Positions 24,915 to 34,405 of a DNA stretch of 64,000 bases are shown piece after piece (position 1 is the stretch's first letter; each line of letters opens with the position of its first letter). Under the pieces are notes generated by a model, which was not told the origin of the DNA, did no database searches, and saw nothing but the letters and a program-made list of their open reading frames with translations. Source of the DNA: JBKHAJ01 sp964641125 (lineage in GTDB: Bacteria > Spirochaetota > Spirochaetia > SPDA01 > CAZSGZ01); contig CAZXMO010000008.1 of assembly GCA_964641125.1 (NCBI GenBank), positions 6,191 to 70,190 of the forward strand, in the 5' to 3' direction. Position numbers and translations under genes: made by a program.

Positions 24915-26939
24915 GGCGGTTTCGGCGTGCTGGGGTTCCGCGGGAAAGATGTTGATGATCGTCGGTACCGTGCGGATGCTCTTGAGTACCTTCTTGAAGT
25001 CCCCGGACTTCTCGAGCTCCATGGTAAAACTGCCCGCCAGGTTTCCCCTGTCGTCCTCCTCGAGCTTTCCTTCGATGAGATGTCCCTTGTATTTGCGGAC
25101 CGCCCCTTCGATCTCTGAAAAGAGATCGGAGGTCATCCGGGCGGTTACGCGGAACCGCCGGGTGGCTTTCGGGGAAACCGCCTCCCATTCCACGATGATG
25201 CTCCGCTCCTCGAAGTCCCTTATTCCCTTCAGATTGGGGCAATTCCTGCGGTGAACGATGATTCCTCGTCCCCGGGAGATGTATCCGATGATGTCGTCGC
25301 CGGTAGAAGGGTTGCAGCACTGTGCGAGGCGGATGAGCATGTTTTTCTCGCCTCCTATCTTGAACCCCATCTTGTTGCGGTCCATGAACTGCTTGACGAT
25401 ATCCTTTTCGGGGGCGGCGGTTTGGGCTTCCTTTTCCCGCTCCCGGGCGGCTTCCTTTTCCTCTTCCTTCTTCCGTGCGACGATATTCTTTTCGAGGATG
25501 AGATTTTCGTCGTGTTTGTTCAGCCAGTACCGTATCTTCGACCGGGCCCGGGAGGTCTTGGCGTACCGGAGCCAGTTCAGGTGAGGCCTGCCGTTGGTAT
25601 TGGTAATGATCTCCACCACCTGGGTGTTGGAGAGGGGGCTGTTCAGGGGTATGATGGAACCGTCCGCCTTGGCCCCTACGCAGTGGTTCCCCACCTCGGT
25701 GTGGATGTGATAGGCAAAATCGATGGGGGTCGAGCCCTGGGGGAGCTCCACGATGTCTCCTTCGGGGGTGAACAGATAAATCGAGTCCTCAAGGAGCTCC
25801 CGCTTGATCTCTTCCAAGAACTCGCCGGAGCTCAAGCGGGTGCGGTTCCACTTCTTGAGCTTGTTGATAATAGCGAGCTCCCGGTAGTTGATGCTCTCGG
25901 GGCGGACATCCTCCTTATAGAGCCAGTGGGCGGCGACCCCGTATTCGGCGGTCCAGTGCATGACGTGGGTGCGGATCTGGATCTCGATGTGCTTTCCGTC
26001 GTCGAGCATGACGGTGGTATGGAGACTCTGGTACTGGTTCGCTTTGGGCATGGCTATATAGTCCTTGAAGCGCCCCTCGATGGGGAGCCACAGTCGATGG
26101 ACCAGCCCTAAGAGTGTGTAGCACTGATTAGCGGTCTCGCAGAGAATCCTGATTCCCAAAAGATCGTAGACCTCTTCGAGGGGGCGGTTGTTCTTCTTCA
26201 TCTTCGAGTAGGTGGAGTAGAAGTGCTTTGCCCGGGTGGTCACGTCCACCGGGATGTCCTCTTTGGCCGCCTCCTCGGAGATGGCCCGCTTGATCCCTTC
26301 CAAATATTCCGCCCGCTCGTTCTTTCGTGCGGCCACATGGGCCTTGATTTCATGGTACATGTCGGGGCGGAGATGCTTGAGGGACAAGTCCTCGAGCTCG
26401 GTCTTGACCCACGAGATTCCGAGACGGCCCGCTAGGGGGGCGTAGATATCGAGGCATTCCCGGGCAATGGTCTTCCGCTTGTTCTCGGGGAGATACTGAA
26501 GGGTCCTCATGTTGTGGAGCTTGTCGGCGAGCTTGATCAAAATCACCCGGATGTCCTTGACCATGGCGAAGAGCATCTTCCGGATGGTCTCCGCCTCCTG
26601 GTTGCTCTTGTTCTTGGCCTTGACGATGGAAATCTTGGTAACCCCGTTGACCAGGTTCTCGATCTCCTTGCCGAAGCGCCCTTGCATTTCCACCCGCGAC
26701 ACCTCGGTGTCCTCGAGAATGTCGTGAAGGAGGGCGGCGATGACCGTATCCGCGTCGAGGTTCATATCCACGATGATCTCGGCGACCTGGAGGGGATGGA
26801 TAAAATAGGGAGAACCGCTGGCGCGGAACTGATCGCTGTGAAGACGCTCGGCCCACCGGGCGGATTCTTCGATCCGTTCCCGCTCTTCGGATGAGTAGTT
26901 GATAAGTTTTTCGACGAAATGCTCTATCTTTCGTACCAT
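24909..26939 (-). CDS. rel: bifunctional (p)ppGpp synthetase/hydrolase (RelA/SpoT family)
   Basis: A 676-residue long RSH protein that makes and degrades (p)ppGpp. In order: HD hydrolase domain (HPLQVAEI, LLHDILEDTEV near residues 45-75), synthetase domain (YSTYSKMKKNNR, then RFKDYIAMPKANQYQSLHTT), TGS domain (ELPQGSTPIDFAYHIHTEVG), a conserved Cys-rich CNPSTGDDIIGYISRGRGI region and a C-terminal ACT domain. The HD motif is intact, so it should be bifunctional. I took ATG 26939, 12 bases after AAGGGA; a TTG at 26951 overlapping the prmC stop would add four residues. It follows prmC and prfA on the same strand and is probably cotranscribed with them. A hairpin repeat covers the stop codon. Confidence 0.94.
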   Translation of the reverse strand: MVRKIEHFVEKLINYSSEERERIEESARWAERLHSDQFRASGSPYFIHPLQVAEIIVDMNLDADTVIAALLHDILEDTEVSRVEMQGRFGKEIENLVNGVTKISIVKAKNKSNQEAETIRKMLFAMVKDIRVILIKLADKLHNMRTLQYLPENKRKTIARECLDIYAPLAGRLGISWVKTELEDLSLKHLRPDMYHEIKAHVAARKNERAEYLEGIKRAISEEAAKEDIPVDVTTRAKHFYSTYSKMKKNNRPLEEVYDLLGIRILCETANQCYTLLGLVHRLWLPIEGRFKDYIAMPKANQYQSLHTTVMLDDGKHIEIQIRTHVMHWTAEYGVAAHWLYKEDVRPESINYRELAIINKLKKWNRTRLSSGEFLEEIKRELLEDSIYLFTPEGDIVELPQGSTPIDFAYHIHTEVGNHCVGAKADGSIIPLNSPLSNTQVVEIITNTNGRPHLNWLRYAKTSRARSKIRYWLNKHDENLILEKNIVARKKEEEKEAAREREKEAQTAAPEKDIVKQFMDRNKMGFKIGGEKNMLIRLAQCCNPSTGDDIIGYISRGRGIIVHRRNCPNLKGIRDFEERSIIVEWEAVSPKATRRFRVTARMTSDLFSEIEGAVRKYKGHLIEGKLEEDDRGNLAGSFTMELEKSGDFKKVLKSIRTVPTIINIFPAEPQHAETAR

Positions 26940-26947
26940 ACTCTTCG

Positions 26948-27805
26948 TCAATCCCTTCGGCCGACAATGACCCGCTCCCGGCCCGCTAAGTCGGGAAGCC
27001 TTTGGATATCGGCGTATCCGGCATCGCGCATAATCCCCTCTATCCTGGTCATCTGAGCGTGATGGGCCTCCAATAAAAGATAACCATTCCTAACTAAAAA
27101 ATCCATGCTCCGGTGCACAATTTTGTCGAGGACGTCCAATCCTTCCTCCCCGCCCTTCAACGCTAAAAACGGCTCGGGCCATCCCGCCGCTTCCATGCCG
27201 CGGACCTCTTCGTCGGTCAAATAGGGCGGATTGGAGACGATTACGTCAAAGCGTCCGTCGATAGCGGAAAAGAGATCGCTCCGAATAAAAGGGACAGGTT
27301 CGGAGGCGAGACGCTTCGCGTTGATCATGAATACCTCTTCGGCGGACGGGGACACGTCGCTCGCGCTTATCCGGGCGTCGAGACCCCTGTCGCGGCACAC
27401 CCGGTGCAGGGTCAGGGCTATGCACCCCGAGCCGGTCCCGAGATCGAGGAGTGTGACGGGGTCCGTTCCCTGCTTTGCCGCGATCACCTCGAGGGCCGCG
27501 TCGACAATGATCTCGGTATCCGGCCGGGGGACGAGGACCCGTTCGTCGACGTAGAAGGTGAGGCTGTAGAACTCTTTTTTCCGCCTGATATAGGAAACCG
27601 GATACCCCTCGAGACGCCGGTGAAGGAAGGACCGGTAGAGCTCTTCCGTTTTTCCATCGAGCGGATCGGGGAGGGATGCGTAGATTTTTTCCTTAGGAAT
27701 TTTAGCTGCTTCGGAGAGAAGAACCGTTGCGTCGAGAAGCGGAGTTTCGATGCGGTGGCTCGCAAGGAGTTCCTTCCCGAAGCTCAAGGCCTCGCGGAAC
27801 GTCAT
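26948..27805 (-). CDS. prmC: release factor glutamine methyltransferase
   Basis: A 285-residue SAM-dependent enzyme that N5-methylates the glutamine of the GGQ motif of release factors. It has the PrmC N-terminal helical domain (about 1-95), the SAM motif DLGTGSGCIAL at residues 121-131 and the catalytic NPPY at 192-195. It starts 16 bp after prfA, the usual neighbour that encodes its substrate, and its stop codon touches the start region of rel. Confidence 0.96.
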   Translation of the reverse strand: MTFREALSFGKELLASHRIETPLLDATVLLSEAAKIPKEKIYASLPDPLDGKTEELYRSFLHRRLEGYPVSYIRRKKEFYSLTFYVDERVLVPRPDTEIIVDAALEVIAAKQGTDPVTLLDLGTGSGCIALTLHRVCRDRGLDARISASDVSPSAEEVFMINAKRLASEPVPFIRSDLFSAIDGRFDVIVSNPPYLTDEEVRGMEAAGWPEPFLALKGGEEGLDVLDKIVHRSMDFLVRNGYLLLEAHHAQMTRIEGIMRDAGYADIQRLPDLAGRERVIVGRRD

Positions 27806-27821
27806 AGGCGTCTCTTACCCG

Positions 27822-28892
27822 CTAACTCGCTTCGGAGCTCAAGAGCTGCTCCCGGTCGCTCACTTTCAGGTTTTCCACCAGTTCCTCCATATCACCCTGT
27901 AGAACAGCCTCGAGCTTGTACAGGGTCAGATTGATTCGGTGGTCGGTGACCCGGTTTTGGGGAAAGTTATAGGTCCTGATCCTTTCCGAACGGTCCCCCG
28001 AGCCGATCTGATTCCGCCTCGCCTCGGCCCGCTCCTGCTGCCGCTTCCGTTCCTCCATTTCGTAGAGACGGGCCCGGAGTACCCTCAAAGCCTTGGCCTT
28101 GTTCTTGTGCTGGGACTTTTCGTCCTGGCAGGTTACCACCAGGCCGCTGGGTAGGTGGGTTATGCGGACCGCCGAGTCGGTGGTGTTGACGCTCTGTCCC
28201 CCCGGGCCGGAGGATCGGTACACGTCGATCTTTAAATCCTCGTTCCGTACATCCACGTCGGTTTCCTCCGCCTCGGGGAGGACCGCCACGGTGACCGCGG
28301 AGGTGTGGATCCGCCCTCCCGATTCGGTCTCCGGGACCCTCTGGACCCGGTGTCCGCCGCTCTCGTACTTGAGCTCTTCGTAGACATTTTTCCCTGCAAT
28401 GGAGAAAATGATCTCCTTGAATCCGCCGATCCCGGTTTCGTTGGCCGACATGATTTCGATCTTCCAGTTCCGCTTTTCCGCGAACCGGCTGTACATCCGA
28501 AAGAGGTCGGCCGCGAAGAGGGCGGCCTCTTCCCCGCCGGTTCCCGCCCGGATTTCCATAATGATATTCTTGCCGGCCAAGGGATCTTTGGGGATGAGGA
28601 GGATCCTGAGCTCCTCCTCGAGCTTCTGCTTACGCTTATTAAGGCGTTTGACCTCTTCCCGTGCCATCTCCCGCATTTCCGGGTCGGTCTCTTCGTCGGC
28701 TAAAAGATTGGATTCTTCGAGCTCTTCCCTTACCCGCTTGAATTCCTTGTAGGTCTCGACGGTATCCTGAAGATGGGCGTGCTCCTGGAGGAGGTCCCTG
28801 TACCTGGCGGCGTCTTTCATCACCGCGGGATCGCTTATAAGGGTTTCTATCTCTTTGAATCGGGCCTCTAGGCGGTCTAATTTATCGAACAT
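27822..28892 (-). CDS. prfA: peptide chain release factor 1
   Basis: A 356-residue class I release factor for UAA and UAG. The tripeptide GGQ lies in RSSGPGGQSVNTTDSAVR near residues 225-242, and the RF1-type signature SGGRIHTSAVTVAVLPE precedes it; the length is RF1-like. The coiled N-terminal domain and the C-terminal NQIGSGDRSERIRTYNFPQ are complete. ATG 28892 begins a unit that continues with prmC and rel. Confidence 0.97.
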   Translation of the reverse strand: MFDKLDRLEARFKEIETLISDPAVMKDAARYRDLLQEHAHLQDTVETYKEFKRVREELEESNLLADEETDPEMREMAREEVKRLNKRKQKLEEELRILLIPKDPLAGKNIIMEIRAGTGGEEAALFAADLFRMYSRFAEKRNWKIEIMSANETGIGGFKEIIFSIAGKNVYEELKYESGGHRVQRVPETESGGRIHTSAVTVAVLPEAEETDVDVRNEDLKIDVYRSSGPGGQSVNTTDSAVRITHLPSGLVVTCQDEKSQHKNKAKALRVLRARLYEMEERKRQQERAEARRNQIGSGDRSERIRTYNFPQNRVTDHRINLTLYKLEAVLQGDMEELVENLKVSDREQLLSSEAS

Positions 28893-28912
28893 GCCAATGT
28901 ATCTCTCTCGAG

Positions 28913-29089
28913 TTATGGATTACCGGGGGTAAAATCGGGACAGGCGTAGATAACCGACTCCATCCCCATGTCGTGGGGTGGTTTGATATCGGCTATGGAA
29001 TTCTTCAAGGATTCATGTATCGGGCACCGGCCGAGCAAAGCGCAGTCGGGACACACGCCGTTCCCCCGTGTGTTGATTTCAAGATTCAT
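28913..29089 (-). CDS. small Cys-rich protein (58 residues)
   Basis: A short open frame with a dense set of metal-type ligands: C13-x2-C16, then C22-x2-H25 and C49 (CPDCALLGRCPIH and YACPDF). It resembles small zinc-ribbon or Fe-S proteins, but I do not recognise the family. ATG 29089 has no Shine-Dalgarno; the frame starts 33 bp after the stop of xth on the same strand and ends 20 bp before prfA. Spacing and the Cys/His pattern support a real gene, while the lack of a ribosome site and the small size leave doubt. Confidence 0.5.
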   Translation of the reverse strand: MNLEINTRGNGVCPDCALLGRCPIHESLKNSIADIKPPHDMGMESVIYACPDFTPGNP

Positions 29090-29122
29090 GAAGAAAAGTA
29101 TATCACAAAGAGACCGTGCGGT

Positions 29123-29881
29123 TCAATCCAGGGTAAGGCGTATCGGGCAGTGATCGGAACCGTACACATCGGAGAGTATCTCGGAGGCCTCCACCCGGTC
29201 GATGAGGCCGGAATCCACCACGAAGTAATCGATCCTCCATCCGATGTTCTTCTCCCGGGCCGCGAAGCGGTACGACCACCAGGTATAGTGCCCCGGCTCG
29301 TCGTTAAAGTGTCTGAAGGTGTCGATATACCCGTCGCCCAAGAAATCGCTCATCCATTCCCGTTCCTCCGGGAGGTATCCGGGATTCCGCTCATTCTGTT
29401 TCGGCCGGGCTAAGTCGATGGGCCGGTGGGCGATATTGAAGTCCCCGGTGAGGACGAAGCTCCTTCCCGCCGCGGCGAGCTTGCCGCAGTACTCTCTGAT
29501 CCGTTTGCAGAAGGTAAGCTTGTGATCGAGGCGTCTTCCCTCGGGCTGGCTGTTGGGAAAGTAACCGTTTATGAGGACGAAGGAGCCGTAGTCGAGGATA
29601 AGGGTCCGTCCCTCGTTATCGAATTCACGGTCCCCTAAGACGTCCGTCGATTCGGGCTTCTTTTTCGCGTAGACAGCGACCCCGCTGTATCCCTTCTTAT
29701 CGGCGGAATTCCAGTAGGCGGTATACCCCTCCTGCTCGAAGAACCTCTTCTTGAGCTGCTCTTCCTGGGCCTTGGTCTCCTGGAGGCACAGAATGTCGGG
29801 AGATTCTTGGTGCATCCAATCGAAGAGTCCCTTGTTCTCCGCCGCGCGTATTCCGTTTACGTTCCACGAAACGATTCTCAT
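29123..29881 (-). CDS. xth: exodeoxyribonuclease III
   Basis: A 252-residue AP endonuclease/3'-5' exonuclease of base excision repair (exonuclease III, EEP fold). MRIVSWNVNGIRAA, LQETKAQ, TGDFNIAH, and the closing GSDHCPI carry the metal and catalytic residues (Asn, Glu, Asp/Asn, Asp-His). GGAGGAG precedes ATG 29881, and that ATG overlaps the stop of the ABC-F gene (ATGA), so the two are coupled. Length is typical. Confidence 0.96.
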   Translation of the reverse strand: MRIVSWNVNGIRAAENKGLFDWMHQESPDILCLQETKAQEEQLKKRFFEQEGYTAYWNSADKKGYSGVAVYAKKKPESTDVLGDREFDNEGRTLILDYGSFVLINGYFPNSQPEGRRLDHKLTFCKRIREYCGKLAAAGRSFVLTGDFNIAHRPIDLARPKQNERNPGYLPEEREWMSDFLGDGYIDTFRHFNDEPGHYTWWSYRFAAREKNIGWRIDYFVVDSGLIDRVEASEILSDVYGSDHCPIRLTLD

Positions 29882-31824
29882 GTCTCCTCCTCCCGATAAC
29901 GGCTGAGTAAATCCTCCGTCTCTTCCCACTCCGCGGTGAGCACTTCGATTCCAGCCTCGATCCTCTCGATCCGTTCCTTGACCCGGGCGGCTTCAACGGG
30001 ATCGGAGTAGACCGCGGGATCCGCGAGCTCTTCATGGAGCCCGGACAGATCGTCTTCCGCCGCGTGGATTCCGTCGATGAGCTCTTCCTCCCGGCGCTCG
30101 AGTCTTTTAAGCTCTCCCCGCCTCTTTTTCTCCTCTTCGTACCCCGCCGCCCCCGTATCGCTTCCTTTTACGGGGCCCTCCGGGGAGTCGTCAGCGGCCC
30201 GTTCGGTCTCCCGTTCCTGCTCCTGCTTCCACAGAAAGTAGCGGTAGTCCCCGGGATAGAGGGTGTACTTCCGTTCATCGAGGTGAAGGACCTCGGTGGC
30301 GAGCCCTTCGAGGAAGTGCCGGTCGTGGCTCACGAAGACCACCGTCCCCGGGTACTTCTCGAGAGCATCGAGAAGAATGTCCTTGGAGTGGAGGTCCAGA
30401 TGGTTAGTGGGCTCGTCGAGGATCAAGAGATTGACCGGGTGGAGGAGGAGCAAAAGCAGAGCCAGGCGGCTCCGTTCCCCGCCGCTCAAAACATGAGTCG
30501 ATTTGTAGACGTCGTCGCCCCGGAAGAGGAAGGCCCCGAGCATATCCCGTGCCTTGGGTATGAGCTCGGTGGGGGCCTCCTCCTCGAAGGTCTCGATGAT
30601 CGACTTCTTGCCGCCGAAACGGCCGGAGAGGTCCTGGGCAAAGTACCCTATCTCCACGCCCTTTCCGAGCCGCACCTCACCGGAGTAGTCCCGGTCGGTA
30701 CCGGAGAGAATTTTCAGCAGTGTGGTTTTTCCCGCGCCGTTTACTCCGGTTACCGCGAGCTTCTCTCCCCGGCGGACGGTCAGATCGAGTCCGTCTAAGA
30801 CGGTATTTTCCCCGTAGCTCTTGGTAAGCCCCGTGATATCGAGGACGATTTCCCCCGAGTGGGGAGGCGGGGGAAAGGAAATCCTCATTTTTTTGAGATG
30901 CTCCGGGATCTCGATCCGCTCGAGCTTTTCCAGATATTTGATCCTGCTCTGGACCTGCTTGGCCTTGGAGGCGTTGTACCGGAACTTGGAAATGAACTCC
31001 TCGGTCCGGGCGATCTCCTCTTGCTGTTCGGTGTACCGCTTGGCGAGCTCCTCGAGCTCCTCTCTTCTGCGCCGCTCGTAACGGGAGTAGTTTCCCCGGT
31101 ACGTTGTGAGGTCCCCGTGGAAGAGCTCGGCGATCTCATCGACGGTTGAATCGAGGAAGTACCGGTCGTGGGAGACCAGGCATACCCCGCCGTGATAATC
31201 GTTCAGGTAATCCTCGAGCCAATTTCTGGCCTCTAAATCGAGGTAGTTCGTCGGCTCGTCCAAGAGCATGATGTCCGGATCTTCGAGAAGGATCTTGGCT
31301 AAGGCTATCCGCATCTGCCATCCCCCGGAAAAGGTCTCGGTGGGCCGGTCGAGCTCAGCTGCGGTAAAACCGAGGCCGAAGAGGACTTTGTCGATCCGGT
31401 GCTTCCGGTCGTAGTAGCCCGAGGATATGAGATGCTCGTGGATGTCGTGGTGCCGGGATAGGAGCTTTTCGGTTTCCCCGTCCTCTTCCGATACGCTTCC
31501 GAGGCGTTCCTCGAGCTCGTGTTTTTCGGCTACAAGGCCGCGGAAATAGTCGAAGGCCCGGTCCGCCTCATCCGCGAGGGATGAGCCGGAGTGGGTAAGG
31601 CCGCTCTGGGGGAGATAGGATACCCTGCACCCCTTCCGGAGCGCCACCCTTCCTCCGTCGGGGCTGATCATCCCCGCGGCGATCTTCATGAGTGTTGTCT
31701 TGCCGCTGCCGTTGGCCCCGGTCAGGGCGACCCTGCTCTTCCTGTCCAGAGAAAACTCCACCCCTTTGAGAATATCCCGGTCCCCGAAGGCCAGGGCTAC
31801 ACTGGAGAGCTGAACACAGGACAC
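29878..31824 (-). CDS. ABC-F family ATPase
   Basis: A 648-residue soluble protein with two ABC domains and no membrane segments. Domain one: TGANGSGKTTL near residues 34-44, signature FSGGWQMRIALA, Walker B IMLLDEPTNYLDL. Domain two: TGVNGAGKTTL, LSGGERSRLALL, LLILDEPTNHLDL. A linker with charged helices and a C-terminal coiled coil (about 545-645) place it near Uup/YheS/YdiF. Such proteins act on ribosomes as translation factors; antibiotic resistance is only one subset. The start is GTG 31824, just after the stop of the SH3 lipoprotein gene. The xth gene overlaps its end. Confidence 0.92.
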   Translation of the reverse strand: MSCVQLSSVALAFGDRDILKGVEFSLDRKSRVALTGANGSGKTTLMKIAAGMISPDGGRVALRKGCRVSYLPQSGLTHSGSSLADEADRAFDYFRGLVAEKHELEERLGSVSEEDGETEKLLSRHHDIHEHLISSGYYDRKHRIDKVLFGLGFTAAELDRPTETFSGGWQMRIALAKILLEDPDIMLLDEPTNYLDLEARNWLEDYLNDYHGGVCLVSHDRYFLDSTVDEIAELFHGDLTTYRGNYSRYERRRREELEELAKRYTEQQEEIARTEEFISKFRYNASKAKQVQSRIKYLEKLERIEIPEHLKKMRISFPPPPHSGEIVLDITGLTKSYGENTVLDGLDLTVRRGEKLAVTGVNGAGKTTLLKILSGTDRDYSGEVRLGKGVEIGYFAQDLSGRFGGKKSIIETFEEEAPTELIPKARDMLGAFLFRGDDVYKSTHVLSGGERSRLALLLLLLHPVNLLILDEPTNHLDLHSKDILLDALEKYPGTVVFVSHDRHFLEGLATEVLHLDERKYTLYPGDYRYFLWKQEQERETERAADDSPEGPVKGSDTGAAGYEEEKKRRGELKRLERREEELIDGIHAAEDDLSGLHEELADPAVYSDPVEAARVKERIERIEAGIEVLTAEWEETEDLLSRYREEET

Positions 31825-33120
31825 TTATTCTTCCCGGTGGACGAAGGAGATGATAATGGGAAACTCCGGTTCTTTTTTGATAACCGAATCGTCGATTCCC
31901 TCGGCGGGAACGTAGACGAAGCGTACTCCGGATGCGGTCAGCCCGTAGAGGAAAGCCAGAGGTTTATCCCGCTGGTTCTGAAAGGTCAGTTGGAGTGCTC
32001 CGTCGTACCGCTTTTCCAGGGACTCGTCGAGGAAGAGAGAAAACTCGAGCTTTCCCGTGTTTCCCGAATTCCGGGGTATGATGTCGGGGACCAGGCGCCA
32101 GTAGTCGGACCAGGAGAATTTGGTAAAGCCGTCCAATTCGAGAGTCCCGTAGGCATCGGAATGGAACACGGGACCTCTTTCGGTTAGCTCCCGGAATTTC
32201 TCGAGCCGCCTCTCCCTTTCTTCGGCGATGATCGAAGCGACATCCGAGTCCAATCGTATAAAAGCCGTGTTCATGAACCGTTGTCCCATCGGATATTCGG
32301 CGACGATCCGTTCTTCGGAGTGAATGGTGATCTTCAGCGGTGTCCCGTCGAAAATATAATCCCGTCCTCCGGCGGGAATTATATCGGTATAGCTGTATTC
32401 GGCTGATCCAAACCGGGTAGTAAGGACTATCCGGTTCTCCTCGGGGTAGGGAAACACCCCGTAGAGCTCCTGAAAGAGCTCGAGGTCGATGGTGCCTTCG
32501 GCTATCATGTCCCGGTAATACTCCGGCCGCCAAGTGTTCTCGAGAAAAGTGACCAGCAGGGGATCCCGGCCGGGACCCTCTCCTGATGTGTCCTCGACTC
32601 CGATTCGAGTAATCGTCAGGTTGCGTCCGAATACCCATCCGACGATACCTCCCTCCGTAAGCACCTGGTACCAGTAGTCCTCGTACTGCCCCTCGGTATC
32701 GGTAATGTTCTCACGGCTCAGGATCTTTACCGTCTCTCCCCGGCGCATCCGGTAGACTCGCTCCGAGGTCCCGGATGGTTCTTTACGGATAGGAAGCCCG
32801 TCCGAATCGGCCCGGGCTATGCTCATCTTCCAGGGCTCGAACCTTTCGAGGTAAGCGAGGGCCTCCTTCTCCCGATTGAAGAAGGACACTCTCCACCGGG
32901 GGACCTCCACGGCCTCCTCGTCGGTTCCGAGAAGAGTGTAGGAGTCCTGAATCGATGATTCTTCGATGATGGGGACGACGGAACCCGTTCCGTAGCTCTC
33001 TTCATCGGCGGACCAGAGGACCACACCGTACCCCACTTTTCGCGGTCCGCAAGCGATTATTCCCACACAGAAGAGGGCCGCCGCTATGAGGATGCCGAGC
33101 AAGCGTATCCATTTTTTCAT
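31825..33120 (-). CDS. SH3-domain lipoprotein
   Basis: A 431-residue envelope lipoprotein: signal at residues 1-24 with the lipobox ending in Cys24 (GIIAC), a region to about 90 with YGVVLWS, a bacterial SH3 domain at about 95-165 (LPIRKEPSGTSERVYRMRRG, then GWVFGRNL), and a large unassigned beta-rich C-terminal part. SH3b domains often bind cell-wall peptides. I chose ATG 33120, which opens the signal peptide; it has no Shine-Dalgarno but follows a TATAAT box, so the message may be leaderless. An ATG at 33150 would lie within the promoter. It is followed directly by the ABC-F gene. Confidence 0.8.
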   Translation of the reverse strand: MKKWIRLLGILIAAALFCVGIIACGPRKVGYGVVLWSADEESYGTGSVVPIIEESSIQDSYTLLGTDEEAVEVPRWRVSFFNREKEALAYLERFEPWKMSIARADSDGLPIRKEPSGTSERVYRMRRGETVKILSRENITDTEGQYEDYWYQVLTEGGIVGWVFGRNLTITRIGVEDTSGEGPGRDPLLVTFLENTWRPEYYRDMIAEGTIDLELFQELYGVFPYPEENRIVLTTRFGSAEYSYTDIIPAGGRDYIFDGTPLKITIHSEERIVAEYPMGQRFMNTAFIRLDSDVASIIAEERERRLEKFRELTERGPVFHSDAYGTLELDGFTKFSWSDYWRLVPDIIPRNSGNTGKLEFSLFLDESLEKRYDGALQLTFQNQRDKPLAFLYGLTASGVRFVYVPAEGIDDSVIKKEPEFPIIISFVHREE

Positions 33121-33129
33121 AATTGGTCT

Positions 33130-33160
33130 ATTATAGAACATAACGAGCATGGAAAGTCAA
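33130..33160 (-). promoter_or_regulatory. promoter giving a near-leaderless lipoprotein mRNA
   Basis: On the minus strand TTGACT (33155-33160), 19 bp, perfect TATAAT (33130-33135), nine bases before ATG 33120. It overlaps the leader of the divergent M20 gene. Confidence 0.55.
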
Positions 33161-33177
33161 CGAAGGAGTTTTTCACT

Positions 33178-34404
33178 ATGGACAAAAAGAAGCGGATATT
33201 CGAAGCAATCGACGGGTATACCGGAGAGATGGTCGAGCTCCAGCGGCTCTTGACCCGAATACCCGCCATAGGACCCGAAAACGGAGGCGAGGGGGAAGAG
33301 GAGAAGGCCCTATCCTTTATCGGCTGGATGAAGGAGAGGGATGTCGAGCTCATCGAGACCCTCTACGCCCCGGATCCCCGGGTGCCGGCGGGAAAGCGTC
33401 CTAATGTAATCGCCCGCTTTCCGGGCAAGGACTCGAGCCGGACCCTGTGGATCATGTCCCACCTCGACGTGGTCCCGGAGGGGGAGCTCTCCCTATGGAA
33501 CACCGATCCCTTCTCCTTGGTGGAAGAGGACGGTAAGCTCTACGGCCGGGGAGTCGAGGACAATCAGCAGGGAATCGTGAGCTCCATTTTCGCGGCCCTT
33601 GCCTTTACCCGGACGGGTACCGTTCCCGACTTCGGCGTCAACCTCCTTTTCGTGGCCGACGAAGAGTTCGGATCGAACAAGGGAATCAAGTATCTCCTGA
33701 AGGAACACAATCTCTTCCGTGAGAATGATATGTTTCTCGTTCCCGACGGAGGCCGTCCCGACGGAACCATGATCGAGGTGGCTGAAAAGAGCGTGCTGTG
33801 GCTCGAGTTTAAAACCACCGGTAAACAGACCCACGCTTCGAGACCGGACATGGGAAAGAACGCCTTCTTGGCCGCCTCCGATCTGGTCATGAGACTCTCC
33901 GATCTCAAATCAGTGTTTTCCAAGGAAGACCCCCTCTTCGAACCCCCGACGTCCACCTTCAATCCCACGAAGAAAGAGGCCAACGTCCCCAACGTCAACA
34001 CCATCCCCGGGGAGGACGTGTTCTGCTTCGATTGCCGGATCCTTCCCGATTACCCGGCGGATGAGGTCCTCGCCGAAGTGGACCGGAGAGTGGGGGCGGT
34101 GGAGGAAACCCACGGGGTCGGCATCGAGTACAAGATCCTCCAGCGCGTCGAATCGCGCCCCACCCCCGCCGACGCCGAGATCGTAGGGATGCTCAAGAAT
34201 GCCGTTACGGAGGTGTACGGGACCGAAGCCGAACCGGTGGGAATCGGAGGGGGGACGGTGGCCGCTTATCTCCGGAACGAAGGCTATGAGACGGTGGTGT
34301 GGGCGCGGCACGACGAGACCGCCCATAACCCCAACGAGAACTGCAGGATCGAGAACCTGGTAGGCGACGCCAAGGTTATGGCTTCGCTCATGCTGAAAGG
34401 ATAG
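33178..34404 (+). CDS. M20 family metallohydrolase (ArgE/DapE-like)
   Basis: A 408-residue di-zinc amidohydrolase or peptidase. The M20 metal motifs are present: SHLDVVPEG (about residues 98-106), GRGVEDNQQG (about 123-132) and DEEFGSNKG (about 161-169), with the C-terminal His in ARHDETAHNPNE. The central dimerisation domain (about 195-305) is there. Members deacylate or cleave N-acyl amino acids and dipeptides; the substrate (succinyl-diaminopimelate, acetylornithine or a dipeptide) cannot be fixed. GAAGGAG precedes the ATG. The stop is one base before the start of the DRTGG gene, which is therefore coupled. Confidence 0.88.
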   Translation: MDKKKRIFEAIDGYTGEMVELQRLLTRIPAIGPENGGEGEEEKALSFIGWMKERDVELIETLYAPDPRVPAGKRPNVIARFPGKDSSRTLWIMSHLDVVPEGELSLWNTDPFSLVEEDGKLYGRGVEDNQQGIVSSIFAALAFTRTGTVPDFGVNLLFVADEEFGSNKGIKYLLKEHNLFRENDMFLVPDGGRPDGTMIEVAEKSVLWLEFKTTGKQTHASRPDMGKNAFLAASDLVMRLSDLKSVFSKEDPLFEPPTSTFNPTKKEANVPNVNTIPGEDVFCFDCRILPDYPADEVLAEVDRRVGAVEETHGVGIEYKILQRVESRPTPADAEIVGMLKNAVTEVYGTEAEPVGIGGGTVAAYLRNEGYETVVWARHDETAHNPNENCRIENLVGDAKVMASLMLKG

Positions 34405-34405
34405 T

